DNA of 64,000 bases from the NCBI RefSeq assembly GCF_900107045.1, contig NZ_FNON01000006.1, positions 62,001 to 126,000 on the forward strand, in the 5' to 3' direction. The notes under the pieces are model-generated. The model did no database searches. It was not told the origin of the DNA and saw only the letters and a program-made list of their open reading frames with translations. The translations under genes were made by a program, and so were the position numbers. The DNA comes from Amycolatopsis xylanica. Its GTDB lineage: Bacteria; Actinomycetota; Actinomycetes; Mycobacteriales; Pseudonocardiaceae. This document shows, piece after piece, positions 45,150 through 54,237 of the stretch (positions within the stretch are counted from its first letter, which is position 1; the number at the start of each line of letters is the position of its first letter).

Positions 45150-46133
45150 TCAGTGCAGCGGAACCGGCGACGCCGCGTCCGCGACCAGTAGCGACGGCTG
45201 GGCGGATCCGTCCGCCGGCACCGCGTAGATGGACGGCTTCTGACCTGGCTGTGAAGCCTTGCCGTACGCCAGCCTGCCGTCGTCGAGCCAGGCGGCCTGA
45301 TCGTCGATCCCGGTCGTCCCGGGTAAAGCCATTTCCTTGCCTGTGCCCAGATCCAGCACAGCCAATTCCCATGGTCCGAGCCTGCTGGTGCGTTTTTTGT
45401 ACGCGATTCGGGTGCCATCAGGGGAAAGCGACGGGCATTCGGCCGTCTGGCGAACATCGGTCAACGTCTTGGCGACCAGATCACCCTTCATGAGCCAGGT
45501 GCGGTTCTGCGAGGCCATGGTCGCGTAGAAGGTCCGGTCGTCCGCCGCGACGGTGACACCCCAGAAGTTCCGGTCGGCGATGGTGAATTCCTGACCGGCC
45601 ACGGTCGCGGTGAACGTCTCGAGCGTGTCGACCACCTGGCCGGTGCGCAGGTCGAGGATGCCGGTCCTGGTGGAGAACCCGCCGGGCACGGTGTACGAGT
45701 CGCCGCTGACGAAGGTCGTCCACGAGATGATCTGCCCGGAGGCCGAGACACGGGCCCGGTTGGGGATACCGGCCAGCCCGATGGTGCGCAGCTCCTTGCC
45801 GGACGCGTCCAGCACGGCCGCCTCATAGGTCGGGCCGAGCCCGGCCAGCCGCAGGCAGACGGTGACGCCGCCTGCCACATAGATCCGCTGGCAGCGCAGC
45901 GCGGTCGCACCGCGCGGTCCGCCCGGCGCGTCCTGGCGCACCTTCTCGACGTGGTCCTGGCCGTCCTTCATGTCGACGAAGAGCAGGTCGCCGCTGACCG
46001 GCGCGGACGCGCCCGCGGTTTCGGCGTTCCGGTCCGCCGCGGTCGCGACCACGTAGACACCGCCCGCCGCCAGCACGACGACGATCGCCGCGACCCCGAG
46101 CAGCACGCGGTGCGCCTGTAGCCAGGTTTTCAC
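45150..46133 (-). CDS. Membrane-anchored TolB-like beta-propeller protein
   Basis: A 327-residue protein with a signal anchor (about 8-30, LLGVAAIVVVLAAGGVYVV) and an extracytoplasmic domain of repeated four-stranded blades. TolB-like motifs appear as CPSLSPDGTRIAYKK and ELAVLDLGTGKEMAL. It probably binds a protein or glycan at the surface; no enzyme motif is seen. The frame extends to 46703, but GTG 46133 overlaps the stop of the upstream MFS gene. Two cysteines (LRCQRIY and VCLRL) may form a disulphide. Confidence 0.65.
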   Translation of the reverse strand: MKTWLQAHRVLLGVAAIVVVLAAGGVYVVATAADRNAETAGASAPVSGDLLFVDMKDGQDHVEKVRQDAPGGPRGATALRCQRIYVAGGVTVCLRLAGLGPTYEAAVLDASGKELRTIGLAGIPNRARVSASGQIISWTTFVSGDSYTVPGGFSTRTGILDLRTGQVVDTLETFTATVAGQEFTIADRNFWGVTVAADDRTFYATMASQNRTWLMKGDLVAKTLTDVRQTAECPSLSPDGTRIAYKKRTSRLGPWELAVLDLGTGKEMALPGTTGIDDQAAWLDDGRLAYGKASQPGQKPSIYAVPADGSAQPSLLVADAASPVPLH

Positions 46134-47368
46134 GAGGTGACCTTTCGGCCGAGCAGCATGGCCGCCACGGCCAGCGCGAGCAGGAAGGCGCCGAAGACGA
46201 GCCACAGCGCCGATTTCATGGTGAGCACGGTGAGCATGACGCCGAACAGCACCGAGGAGATCAGGCGGGCCACGGCCTGGCCGGTCTGCACGACGGCGAG
46301 CCCGCTCGCCCGCAGCTCCGGCGGGACCAGCGGGCCCGCGTAGGCCATCAGCACGCCGTCGGTCGCCGCGTAGAAACACCCGTGCAGCAGCAAAGCGGCC
46401 ACGAGCATCACCACGCCACCGCCGCCCGTGACCAACACCACATAAACGCCGAGCAGCAGCACATGACCGGCATAAAACACCTGCCAGCGGCCAAAACGGT
46501 CCGCCAGCCAGCCCATCGGGACGGCGGCGCTGAGGAAGACCAGCGCGGTCCCCATCGGCATCAGCGGGAGGTAATCGAACGGCACGCCGGTCGATTTCTG
46601 CAGCACCACGAAGACGAAAGCGTCGCTGAGCGTGACGAGACCGAGCGCGGCCGCGGCCAGCGTCATCCGCCGGACCTGCCGGTCTTTGAGCAGGCGCACA
46701 CAAGCCTTCAACGAGACCGGCGCCGAGCCGGGTACGGGCGCGGTCTTCTTCGGCTCACGCACGAAGGTGACGAGCACGATCAGCCCGATCAGGCCGAACA
46801 GGAAGCTCACCATGAACACCGGCGTCGACTCGTTGCCGAGGTCACGCAGGATCCAGAAGGTGACCAGCGGCCCGATCAGCGCGCCGACCGTGTCCATCGA
46901 CCGGTGCACACCGAACGCGCGGCCGAGCCGTTCCGGCTTGGTGGCCTGCGTGATCAGCGCGTCACGCGGCGCTGTGCGCAGGCCTTTGCCCGCGCGGTCG
47001 GCCGCGAGCACGCCGCCGATGCCGAGCCCGGAAGCACCCGCCGCCGGGAAGATCAGTTTCGTCACCGTTGATGTGGCGTAGCCCACGAACGCGACCAGTT
47101 TCGGGCGCTGCAGCTTGTCCGCGACGTACCCGCCGATGAGCCGCAGCAACGCAGTCGCGCCGTTGTAAAGCCCGTCTAACAGTCCAAATTGGACATAACC
47201 CAGCTGGAGGGTGTAGAGCAGGTAGATCGGCAGGAACGCGGTGATCATCTCGGCCGAGATGTCGGTGAGCAGGCTGACCGTGCCCAGCGCGAACACCACC
47301 GGCGGGATCTTGCCTCGGTCGGTGGAGGGAAGCCCGGCGTCGGGCACAGAGCGTGATGACAGGTACAT
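46130..47368 (-). CDS. MFS transporter
   Basis: A 412-residue protein with about 12 hydrophobic helices. GGYVADKLQRPKLVAF is motif A-like, and FALGTVSLLTDISAEMITAFLPIYLL opens the N-terminal bundle. This subgroup includes exporters of unknown substrate. Coupled by a 4-bp overlap to the beta-propeller gene, so the two may act together at the envelope. Divergent from the Wzz-like gene. Confidence 0.78.
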   Translation of the reverse strand: MYLSSRSVPDAGLPSTDRGKIPPVVFALGTVSLLTDISAEMITAFLPIYLLYTLQLGYVQFGLLDGLYNGATALLRLIGGYVADKLQRPKLVAFVGYATSTVTKLIFPAAGASGLGIGGVLAADRAGKGLRTAPRDALITQATKPERLGRAFGVHRSMDTVGALIGPLVTFWILRDLGNESTPVFMVSFLFGLIGLIVLVTFVREPKKTAPVPGSAPVSLKACVRLLKDRQVRRMTLAAAALGLVTLSDAFVFVVLQKSTGVPFDYLPLMPMGTALVFLSAAVPMGWLADRFGRWQVFYAGHVLLLGVYVVLVTGGGGVVMLVAALLLHGCFYAATDGVLMAYAGPLVPPELRASGLAVVQTGQAVARLISSVLFGVMLTVLTMKSALWLVFGAFLLALAVAAMLLGRKVTS

Positions 47369-47445
47369 CCACGGGGCCTCTCCGGCGTACTCTCTTCCGC
47401 AGAGTGCGCACCTGGCCGGTTAGTCGTGATGGGCTAGCCGAGCGT

Positions 47446-47483
47446 TAACAGCTGACTCGTCACCTGCTGTAACAGTTGAGTCG
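47446..47483. promoter_or_regulatory. Direct-repeat operator candidate in the divergent EPS region
   Basis: TAACAGCTGACTCG (47446-47459) and TAACAGTTGAGTCG (47470-47483) agree at 12 of 14 positions, 24 bp apart. They lie in the 186-bp divergent region between the MFS and Wzz-like genes. The spacing is near two helical turns, compatible with a response-regulator-type site. Confidence 0.4.
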
Positions 47484-47554
47484 GGGCACCGATTGAATCG
47501 CTGACACAGACGTGCCGGCCCTCTGCCTGCACGCCATGGGATCGGGGACATTGC

Positions 47555-48385
47555 ATGGACTTCTGGATGACGATCCGCGTCCTCCTCAAGCGCTGGTACA
47601 TCGCGCTTCCGGTGTTCGCGGTGTCGTTGGGCCTTGCGGTCGCGGTGTTCCTGAGTGTTTCGCCGCAGTACGAGTCCACCGGCACGATCGTGCTCACCGC
47701 GCCGTCGTCCGGCGCCAAGGTGGCCGTCGGCGAGGCGAAGCCGGCGGAGAAGATCAACCCGCTGCTCGCGTTCGACGGCAGTTTGACGACCAGTGCGCAA
47801 ATCGTTATCGAGACGCTGAAGGACCCGGCGACGCAGAAGCAGTTCGAGACGATCGACGGCGCGCCAGCCGCGTACGAGGCTGGCAACGGGCAGCTCAACG
47901 GGCCGTTCATCGTCGTCGTGGCGACGGCGGCCAGTCCCGCGTCCGCGAAGAAGGCCGCCACCAGCGTGCTGGATCTCGCGCGCAAGGAGCTCGCCGCGCG
48001 GCAGCAGGCGTTGCAGGCGCCCGAATCGACCTATATCCGGGCCGATTCCGTGGTGATGCCCGCGGACGGCAAGGTCAAGATCGGCGGCAAGGTGCGCTAC
48101 GCCGCCGTCGCGCTGGTGCTCGGCCTGGTCGCGGGCCTGACCGCCGCGTACGGCTTCGAGAGCTACAAGAACTACAAGAAAACCCACCCCGGCAAGGAAA
48201 AGGCGGCGAAGGCGGACAAGCAGGAGCCCGCGCCCAAGCAGCCGGAAGCGCCGAAGGCGGTCAAACAGCCCGAACCGTCCTGGCCGAAGGCGGCCGAGCC
48301 GTCGCCGAAGTCCGACGAGACCACGCGCATCCTGACGCCGGTCGCCAAGCCGACGCCCAGTCCACGCACGCGCGATTCCCGCTAG
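47555..48385 (+). CDS. Wzz/YveK-like polysaccharide chain-length protein
   Basis: A 276-residue protein with two membrane helices (about 14-36 and 185-203) flanking an extracytoplasmic domain, the PCP/Wzz layout. MDFWMTIRVLLKRWYIALPV is the usual N-terminal start, and SPQYESTGTIVLTAPSS follows as in YveK/CapA-type proteins. The cytoplasmic tail (205-276) is Lys/Pro/Glu-rich without a kinase domain, and no Wzc/CapB-like tyrosine kinase is adjacent. It starts the Wzz-Wzy-ArnT-Wzx block. Confidence 0.78.
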   Translation: MDFWMTIRVLLKRWYIALPVFAVSLGLAVAVFLSVSPQYESTGTIVLTAPSSGAKVAVGEAKPAEKINPLLAFDGSLTTSAQIVIETLKDPATQKQFETIDGAPAAYEAGNGQLNGPFIVVVATAASPASAKKAATSVLDLARKELAARQQALQAPESTYIRADSVVMPADGKVKIGGKVRYAAVALVLGLVAGLTAAYGFESYKNYKKTHPGKEKAAKADKQEPAPKQPEAPKAVKQPEPSWPKAAEPSPKSDETTRILTPVAKPTPSPRTRDSR

Positions 48386-48395
48386 GCCCGTTCCG

Positions 48396-49790
48396 ATGAC
48401 CGTCCGTGACGAGGACCTCGGATTCCTGCTGGCGAAGGGCCCGCGTCGCCGCCGTGACGGCACGACGATGGTCTGCGTCTACTCCGTGGTCACGCTGATC
48501 GTGCCCGCGCGGCTGGTGATCTCGGGTGTGTCGATGTCGATCACGCCCGCCACGGTGGTCGGCCTTTTCCTGGGCCTGGTGTGGTTCTGTTCGCAGCTGG
48601 TCACCACGCTCAACGCGGCCAAGGGTCGCAACGTGGCGCGGACGGCACTGTTCGTGTTCATCGTGACCCAGCTCGCCACGTACGGTTACGCCACGCGCAA
48701 CTATCTGCCCGAGGACGAGCTCAACTCGGCCGATCGCACGCTCGTCACGATCCTGGGCGTCACGCTCGCCGCGCTCGCGGTGGTCGACGGGGTGCGCGGG
48801 GTCGCCAGGGTCGAGCTGGTCGCGAAATGCGTGCTGGTGGCGACCACGGCGGTCGCGATGATCGGCATCCTGCAGTTCCTGCTCAACCTCGACCTGACGC
48901 AGTACATGGTGATTCCCGGGCTGCACCCGGTCACCTCGGACGGGTTCGTGCTCGAGCGCGCGGCGTTCCGCAGACCGGCGGGCACCACCGGTCATCCGAT
49001 CGAATTCGGCGTGGTGTGCGCGGTCGCGCTGCCGATCGCCGCGCACTTCGCGTTCACCGCGCAGGACAAGGGCGAATCGGCCAGGCGCTGGTGGATCTGC
49101 CTCGGCATCGTCGCGACCGGCGCGATGGTCTCGCTCTCGCGCTCGGCGATACTCGGCCTCGCGCTCGCCTCGCTGGTGCTGCTGATCGGCTGGCCCGGCA
49201 AGCGCCGGATCAGGGCCTTCTTCGTCGGGCTCGCGTTCCTGGTCCTGATGCGGTTCATGGTGCCGGGCCTGGTCGGCACGCTCTACGGCCTGTTCGCCGA
49301 GATCGGCACGGACACGTCCATCAGCGGGCGCACCGACGACTACGCGACGTCCAGTGTGTACATCGCCCAGCATCCGCTGCTCGGCCGCGGGCTCGGCACG
49401 TATCTGCCGAACAAGTACGGCCCGCTCGACAACCAGTACCTGGGAACGTTGGTACAGAACGGTTTCATCGGCCTGTTCGCGCTGATCGCGATCTTCGTGC
49501 TCGGCGCGTACGCCGCGTTGCGCGCGCGGACCATGACCCGCGACCCGCACATCCGCGACCTCGGGCTGACGCTGGTGGCCTCGATCTCCGTGCTCGCGCT
49601 CGGCGCCGCCACCTTCGACCTGCTCGCCTTCTCGATGGCCACCGGGCTCGCCTTCCTGCTGTGCGGGCTGGCCGGCGCGTTGCTGCGCTCGACGCGGGCC
49701 GAACAGGTCGCCGCCGGAATCGACCCGCCGACCGTGCGAGTCGTGCTCACCCGCGCCATGCGGCTGAAGATGGGGAGCCTGCAGAAATGA
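48396..49790 (+). CDS. O-antigen polymerase/ligase-like membrane protein (Wzy/WaaL)
   Basis: A 464-residue protein with about 11-12 membrane helices. The large periplasmic loop near residues 295-350 holds SGRTDDYATSSVYIAQHPLLGRGLGTYLPNK and NQYLGTLVQNGFIGLFAL, the Wzy_C/O-antigen ligase signature. In a Gram-positive it would polymerise lipid-linked repeat units. Starts 10 bp after the Wzz-like gene and overlaps the next by 4 bp. Confidence 0.82.
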   Translation: MTVRDEDLGFLLAKGPRRRRDGTTMVCVYSVVTLIVPARLVISGVSMSITPATVVGLFLGLVWFCSQLVTTLNAAKGRNVARTALFVFIVTQLATYGYATRNYLPEDELNSADRTLVTILGVTLAALAVVDGVRGVARVELVAKCVLVATTAVAMIGILQFLLNLDLTQYMVIPGLHPVTSDGFVLERAAFRRPAGTTGHPIEFGVVCAVALPIAAHFAFTAQDKGESARRWWICLGIVATGAMVSLSRSAILGLALASLVLLIGWPGKRRIRAFFVGLAFLVLMRFMVPGLVGTLYGLFAEIGTDTSISGRTDDYATSSVYIAQHPLLGRGLGTYLPNKYGPLDNQYLGTLVQNGFIGLFALIAIFVLGAYAALRARTMTRDPHIRDLGLTLVASISVLALGAATFDLLAFSMATGLAFLLCGLAGALLRSTRAEQVAAGIDPPTVRVVLTRAMRLKMGSLQK

Positions 49791-51034
49791 CGACCGGAGT
49801 CAGACCCACCCTGCTCAGCAGGCTCGACGACCTCGCGCCGCGCATCGCGGCCGCCGCGATCGTGGTCAGCCTGGTGGTCGCGGGCGGGTACGCGATCTTC
49901 CTCGGTGACGCGCTGCGCTACCTCGACGAGCAGGTCTACGTCCGGCTCACCCAGTCCATGGCCGAAGGCGTCGGTTTCAGCGCCGACGGCGTCCAAGCGA
50001 CCGCGTACCGGCCGCCGGGGTACCCGTTCCTGCTGCTGCCCGTCTATTGGCTGACCGGCGGCAGCGTGCTCGCGATGCGCCTGATCGGCGTGCTCGCGCT
50101 CGCCGGCTGTGTCTGGCTCTCGTACCGGATCGGGCGCCGCATCGGCTCGCCCGCGATCGGCGCGGTGGCTTCGGTGGTCATGGCGTGCTACCCGCTGGGC
50201 ATCTACACGGCGACGGCGTTGTACCCGCAGATCCCGGCGCTGTTCCTGCTGCTGGCGAACATCGAGTTCGGCCTCCGCGCAGCCGAGAGCACGGGACGCG
50301 CGCGGGCTGGTTTTGTTGCGGTGTCAGGGATCGCGGGCGGCCTGCTGGCGGTGACCGTGCCGAACTTCGCGGTGTCGGTCTTCATCGTGGTGCTCTGGCT
50401 CGCTTGGCGAAACCGGCGCGCGGCGTGGAAGGTCGCCGCCGCGATCCTGGTCGTGGTCGCGGTGATCCCCGGGCTCTGGTGCGTGCGCAACGCGGTTCAG
50501 TTGCATGCTTTCGTGCCGGTGTCGACCAACGACGGGATCAATCTGCTGCTGGGCAACAGCGAGCACACGACCGCGGGCAGCGGCACCAGCGTCGACATCT
50601 CCCGCTACGACCAGGAAGCCAAGAACCGGCACCTGGACGAGGTCGGGATCAACAAGTTCTACAGCGACAGCGCGATCGCCTGGATCAAGGCGCATCCCGG
50701 CGACGCGGCGGTGCTGTACGCGAAGAAGGTCGCGAACAACTTCGCCTACTCCAGCGAGATGGCGACTTCGGGGCAGGGCAACCGGACCGCCGACCTGCTT
50801 CTCGCGGTGACCTACTATCCGATTCTTCTGCTGGCCTTGTGGCGGGTCTTCTTCTGGCGGCGGCTGTCGCCGGAAGAGAAACTCGCCGCGGGCTTGATCG
50901 TGCTGAACCTGTTGCTGCTGGCCGTGTTCTTCACGCGGCTGCGGTTCCGGGTGCCGCTGGATGGCCTGACGATCCTGCTCGCTTCGGCCGCCTTCGTCCA
51001 GATCTTGCGTGCTCGGGTTAAGGAGCCTTCGTGA
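49787..51034 (+). CDS. ArnT/PMT-like integral membrane glycosyltransferase (GT-C)
   Basis: A 415-residue GT-C fold protein with about 10-11 helices. The first outer loop has the acidic pair region (LGDALRYLDEQVYVRLTQ), followed by AYRPPGYPFLLLPVYWL, typical of dolichyl- or undecaprenyl-phosphate sugar-dependent transferases. The extracellular block NDGINLLLGNSEHTT is also common in them. It would decorate the polymer from a polyprenyl-phosphate sugar. The frame is open upstream inside the Wzy-like gene; ATG 49787 overlaps its stop. Confidence 0.75.
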   Translation: MTTGVRPTLLSRLDDLAPRIAAAAIVVSLVVAGGYAIFLGDALRYLDEQVYVRLTQSMAEGVGFSADGVQATAYRPPGYPFLLLPVYWLTGGSVLAMRLIGVLALAGCVWLSYRIGRRIGSPAIGAVASVVMACYPLGIYTATALYPQIPALFLLLANIEFGLRAAESTGRARAGFVAVSGIAGGLLAVTVPNFAVSVFIVVLWLAWRNRRAAWKVAAAILVVVAVIPGLWCVRNAVQLHAFVPVSTNDGINLLLGNSEHTTAGSGTSVDISRYDQEAKNRHLDEVGINKFYSDSAIAWIKAHPGDAAVLYAKKVANNFAYSSEMATSGQGNRTADLLLAVTYYPILLLALWRVFFWRRLSPEEKLAAGLIVLNLLLLAVFFTRLRFRVPLDGLTILLASAAFVQILRARVKEPS

Positions 51035-52446
51035 CCACTAAAGAGTCTTCCAAGGTACGAAGAGCCCTGGGCCTGAGCCTGCTCAATACCGTGGTCGGCA
51101 GGCTCGGCACCTTCCTGACCGGCATCGTGCTGGCCCGGCTGCTGGCCCCTGAGGACTTCGGCGTCTACGCGGTCGCGCTGGTCGCGCTGACCGCGATGCT
51201 GTCGCTGAACGAGCTGGGCGTGAGCATCGCGATCGTCCGCTGGCCCGGCGACCCGAAGCGCATCGCCCCGACGGTCACGACGATCTCGGTGCTGTCGAGT
51301 GTCCTGCTGTATGCGGCATGTTTCGTTACGGCGCCGGTGTTTTCCGCCGCCATGGGCGCGCCAGAGGCGACCGGCGTGGTGCGGCTGCTGTGCGCCACGG
51401 TGGTCGTCGACGGCATCACGGCCGCCGCCGTCCAGCTCGCGAACCGTGAGTTCAAGCAGGGTTCGCGCTTGGTCGTCGACTCGCTGAACCTGGTGCTGAC
51501 GACCGCGGTGACGGTCGGCATGGCGGTCGCGGGCAACGGCGCCTGGAGCTTGGCGGTCGGCCAGCTGACCGGGAACGTGCTGTCCGGCGTGATGCTCTGC
51601 TATCTGGTGCGCATGTGGCCTCGGTTCGGGTTCGACCGATCGCTGGCCCGTGAGCTGCTCGTGTTCGGGCTGCCACTGGCCGGCGGAAGCCTACTGGTGT
51701 TCGCGATGCTGAACATCCACTACATCGTCACGGGCCGCATGCTCGGCGCGATCGCACTCGGGTTTTTCCTGCAGGCGTTCAACCTGTCGAGCTGGCCGGT
51801 GAACATGTTCTCGATGGTCGTCCGCCGGGTCTCGCTCCCCGCTTTCGCCGCACTGCAAGACGATCGCGAGGCGCGCGAGGCAACTTTCGCACGGTTCACG
51901 TCTCTGCTGGCGGTGTTCACGTTGCCGGTGTGCGTGCTGCTCGGATTGCTCGCGCTGCCGCTGGTGTCCACTTTGTACGGTCACAAGTGGGCGGCTTCGG
52001 CCGCGGCGCTGCAGTGGCTCGCGGTGCTCGCTCTGGTGCGGGTGGCTTGTGAGCTGGCCTACGACTACCTGGTCGCGCTCGGACGGTCGCGGACGACGAT
52101 GTGGCTGCAGGGCGGCTGGCTGGCGGCCCTGGCTGTGGCTCTGCCGGTCGGTGCCCACTTCGGCGGGATCGAGGGGGTCGCGGTGGCGCATGCGGCCGTG
52201 GCCTTGCTGGTCGCGCTGCCTGCCTTCGCTGTGGCCGTCGGACGGACCGGGGTGCACCTGGCTTCGCTGGTGCGGCCGTTGGTTCGGCCGGTGCTGGGGA
52301 GCGCTGCCATGGTCGCGGTGCTTCTGTTGCTGCGCTTGGCCTTCGCGCCTTCGGCGCTCCTGCTGGTCGTGGGCGGGCTGGCTTGCGCGCTGGTCTACGC
52401 CCCCTTCGTCTGGCCACTCCGCGCGGAGCTCCGCCACCTGGGCTGA
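51031..52446 (+). CDS. Wzx-type oligosaccharide flippase
   Basis: A 471-residue MOP/PST-superfamily protein with about 13-14 helices. LSLLNTVVGRLGTFLTGIVLARLLAPEDFG is the family start, and FLQAFNLSSWPVNMFSMVVRRVSLPAFAAL is the conserved mid-protein segment. It translocates lipid-linked repeat units across the membrane. GTG start overlaps the ArnT-like stop. Last gene of the plus-strand block; a run of hairpins follows. Confidence 0.85.
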   Translation: MTTKESSKVRRALGLSLLNTVVGRLGTFLTGIVLARLLAPEDFGVYAVALVALTAMLSLNELGVSIAIVRWPGDPKRIAPTVTTISVLSSVLLYAACFVTAPVFSAAMGAPEATGVVRLLCATVVVDGITAAAVQLANREFKQGSRLVVDSLNLVLTTAVTVGMAVAGNGAWSLAVGQLTGNVLSGVMLCYLVRMWPRFGFDRSLARELLVFGLPLAGGSLLVFAMLNIHYIVTGRMLGAIALGFFLQAFNLSSWPVNMFSMVVRRVSLPAFAALQDDREAREATFARFTSLLAVFTLPVCVLLGLLALPLVSTLYGHKWAASAAALQWLAVLALVRVACELAYDYLVALGRSRTTMWLQGGWLAALAVALPVGAHFGGIEGVAVAHAAVALLVALPAFAVAVGRTGVHLASLVRPLVRPVLGSAAMVAVLLLLRLAFAPSALLLVVGGLACALVYAPFVWPLRAELRHLG

Positions 52447-52448
52447 GA

Positions 52449-52494
52449 GTCGTGAGTGTTTAGACCGGTTAGAACCGGCCGTACCACTCACGAC
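52449..52494. terminator. CGTGAG/CTCACG hairpin after the flippase gene
   Basis: Arms 52449-52470 and 52473-52494 match at 18 of 22 positions around AG. It starts 2 nt after the stop. The right arm has the AACCGGCCGTACCACTCACG form complementary to the left arm at 20356, so halves are shared between distant copies. Confidence 0.6.
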
Positions 52495-52541
52495 CCCTGC
52501 TGACCTGCGGGAACACATGCGCGCACGGGCCGGGGCGCGGT

Positions 52542-52603
52542 CTGGGTGACAAGGGTGGCCCTTGTCACCCAGAGCGTTGCAAGGGCGGCCCTTGTCACGT
52601 GCC
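52542..52603. repeat. Dispersed ~61-bp palindromic repeat (second copy of 4275-4335)
   Basis: Contains GGGTGACAAGGG-TGG-CCCTTGTCACCC, then the loop CCAGAGC and a second AAGGGCGGCCCTTG arm. It is nearly identical to 4275-4335, including the loop and the downstream CACGTGCC. Confidence 0.65.
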
Positions 52604-52610
52604 AAGGTGA

Positions 52611-52687
52611 GCCCGAGCGAGTGGAAGGATTTCTGCGTCCAACGGAGCAAAGCTTCCACTCGCGCCGAGGCTCGGGCGCGGCAGCAG
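52611..52687. repeat. Long imperfect hairpin upstream of the small membrane protein gene
   Basis: Inner arms 52618-52627 and 52663-52672 (CGAGTGGAAG/CTTCCACTCG), outer arms 52611-52618 and 52680-52687 (GCCCGAGC/GCTCGGGC), with a 7-8-nt bulge on the right. Loop of 35 nt. Confidence 0.5.
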
Positions 52688-52750
52688 ACCCAAAGACGCA
52701 TAGGGGAGATAAAGGGAAACCGAGCCCGGTGAAGCGATGCCCGCACTATC

Positions 52751-53125
52751 GTGGAACGCGTGAAGATCAAACCAGCGTTGCTGTTCGTCGCGGGCGTGGC
52801 CGCGGTGGCTGTGGTCGGCGTGGGTGGAGCCGTGCTCACCGGGTTTCCGGCGGGCTTGCAAGGCCACCAGTACGCGATCCCCGCGTGTGACCAGTTGCCG
52901 AGCCGGGCTCAGGTGACACAGGCGATCGCTGACCACGCGCGCTTGTACGACCAGCTCGTGCAGGCGGGTAGCGGGGTCGAGGTCGTCGCCGGCAGGCCGT
53001 GCCCCGATCCCGACAAGTCGGTCGTGGCCGTGAGGGTGATCAGCAGTGGCGAAGAGTCCGCGGCCAACGACATCCTCGGGAAGGCCACCGGCTTCGGAGT
53101 GCCCGCGACGATCGAGACGCGCTAG
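52751..53125 (+). CDS. Small membrane-anchored protein of unknown function
   Basis: A 124-residue protein with one N-terminal helix (about 8-30, ALLFVAGVAAVAVVGVGGAVL) and an exported ~90-residue domain with two cysteines (PACDQLP and RPCPDPD) likely forming a disulphide. No family is recognised. Start is GTG 52751 or 52760, with no clear ribosome binding site. Its stop overlaps that of the convergent Eis-like gene by 4 bp. Confidence 0.6.
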   Translation: MERVKIKPALLFVAGVAAVAVVGVGGAVLTGFPAGLQGHQYAIPACDQLPSRAQVTQAIADHARLYDQLVQAGSGVEVVAGRPCPDPDKSVVAVRVISSGEESAANDILGKATGFGVPATIETR

Positions 53126-54237
53126 AAGTCGTCGAGCATTCGGGCGCCGTTGTTGGCGGTGAGCAGGTCCAAGGCGGGAGCCGGGGTGCCTGTCATGAGG
53201 CCTGCCGCGCGCAACGTAACTGAGGAGACTCCGGCGTACCAGGGGCCGAGGGCGCGGGCGTGCATGACGACCGTGCCGGAGCCGCCGGGCTCGCAGCGGA
53301 CCTGGTCTCCATCGATGATCAGGCGGTGACGGCCCGCGTGCCAGGGCGCGTGTGGGTCTACGATCTCCAGCTCGGCCGCGACGCCGTCGGACAAGGACAA
53401 AGCCGCAGGCCAGCCACGGGCGGCTATCGCCGACTGGAAGTCGACCACGCGCAGGTACCAGGGCTCGGTCGTCGTGCTGAAAGCCGTGGGGAGTACTAGG
53501 GCGAGCATCGAGGGGTCCGTCAGGCGCAGGCGGACCGTTTGCATCAGGCCGGACCACGAGCCGAGCGAACGCAGGAGCGCGGTCGCGGTCGCCGGGTCGC
53601 CGGCGATGAGCTCGCGGGCGTAGATGACGCGGTCGGGGAGGCGTTGCAGGTCGAGGTAGCCCGTGAGGGAGTCGCCCGTGTAGGCCAGCGTGGCAAAGTC
53701 GTTGTCCAGCAGGTCTTCGCGGGTGCGGTCGAGCAGGCCGTCGACGGCCGTTGAGCGGTAGCAGGCCGTCATGGCGTCGAACGCCGATTTGTCGACCGGG
53801 GCCAAAATCACCGGGGAGGCCGGGAGCGCGCGGAAGGCGTCGACCGGGATCTCCGCGTGCTCGATGACGCCGGACTGCTCCCAACCACGCCCCCGGTAAA
53901 GGGACGGGACCGTGGTGAACAAAGTGGACAGTGGCTGGCCGTCTTCGCGCATCCGCACGAGCGCCGCGTCGAGGAGGCCGCTTGCGACGCCTTTGCCTCG
54001 GGCGTGGGGGTCGACGGCGACCGTGGCCAGGCCGCCCATCGGGACGACCCGGCCGCCGAAGTACTGACCGAAGCGGCGAATCCGGAGGTAGCCGTAGACG
54101 GCGTCCTCTTCCGCCACTAGGCGGCGCTCGTCCGAGGCGGGCCAGGCCGTGGGGCGAGGGCCGCTGCTGCCGAAGGCGATTCGGCGCAGTCGCCAGACTG
54201 CGTCGAGGTCGTCGTCGCGGGCTTCGCGGATGATCAC
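53122..54237 (-). CDS. Eis-family GNAT acetyltransferase
   Basis: A 371-residue protein with the three-part Eis layout: an N-terminal GNAT domain (VDPHARGKGVASGLLDAAL is the acetyl-CoA loop), a second GNAT-like domain, and a sterol-carrier-like C-terminal domain. SLYRGRGWE carries the Tyr equivalent to the general acid. The protein ends in Phe (RMLDDF), as Eis does, where the terminal carboxylate is the catalytic base. Eis enzymes acetylate amines of aminoglycosides and peptides; here the target could be an amino sugar, by context only. GTG 54237 overlaps the upstream stop. Confidence 0.8.
   Translation of the reverse strand: MIIREARDDDLDAVWRLRRIAFGSSGPRPTAWPASDERRLVAEEDAVYGYLRIRRFGQYFGGRVVPMGGLATVAVDPHARGKGVASGLLDAALVRMREDGQPLSTLFTTVPSLYRGRGWEQSGVIEHAEIPVDAFRALPASPVILAPVDKSAFDAMTACYRSTAVDGLLDRTREDLLDNDFATLAYTGDSLTGYLDLQRLPDRVIYARELIAGDPATATALLRSLGSWSGLMQTVRLRLTDPSMLALVLPTAFSTTTEPWYLRVVDFQSAIAARGWPAALSLSDGVAAELEIVDPHAPWHAGRHRLIIDGDQVRCEPGGSGTVVMHARALGPWYAGVSSVTLRAAGLMTGTPAPALDLLTANNGARMLDDF

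Noticed and set aside
44191..45372. Longer 393-residue version of the WecG-type protein
   Set aside because: The extra N-terminus covers intergenic sequence with a candidate promoter and part of the convergent-frame region. ATG 45003 has a ribosome binding site and gives the usual family length.
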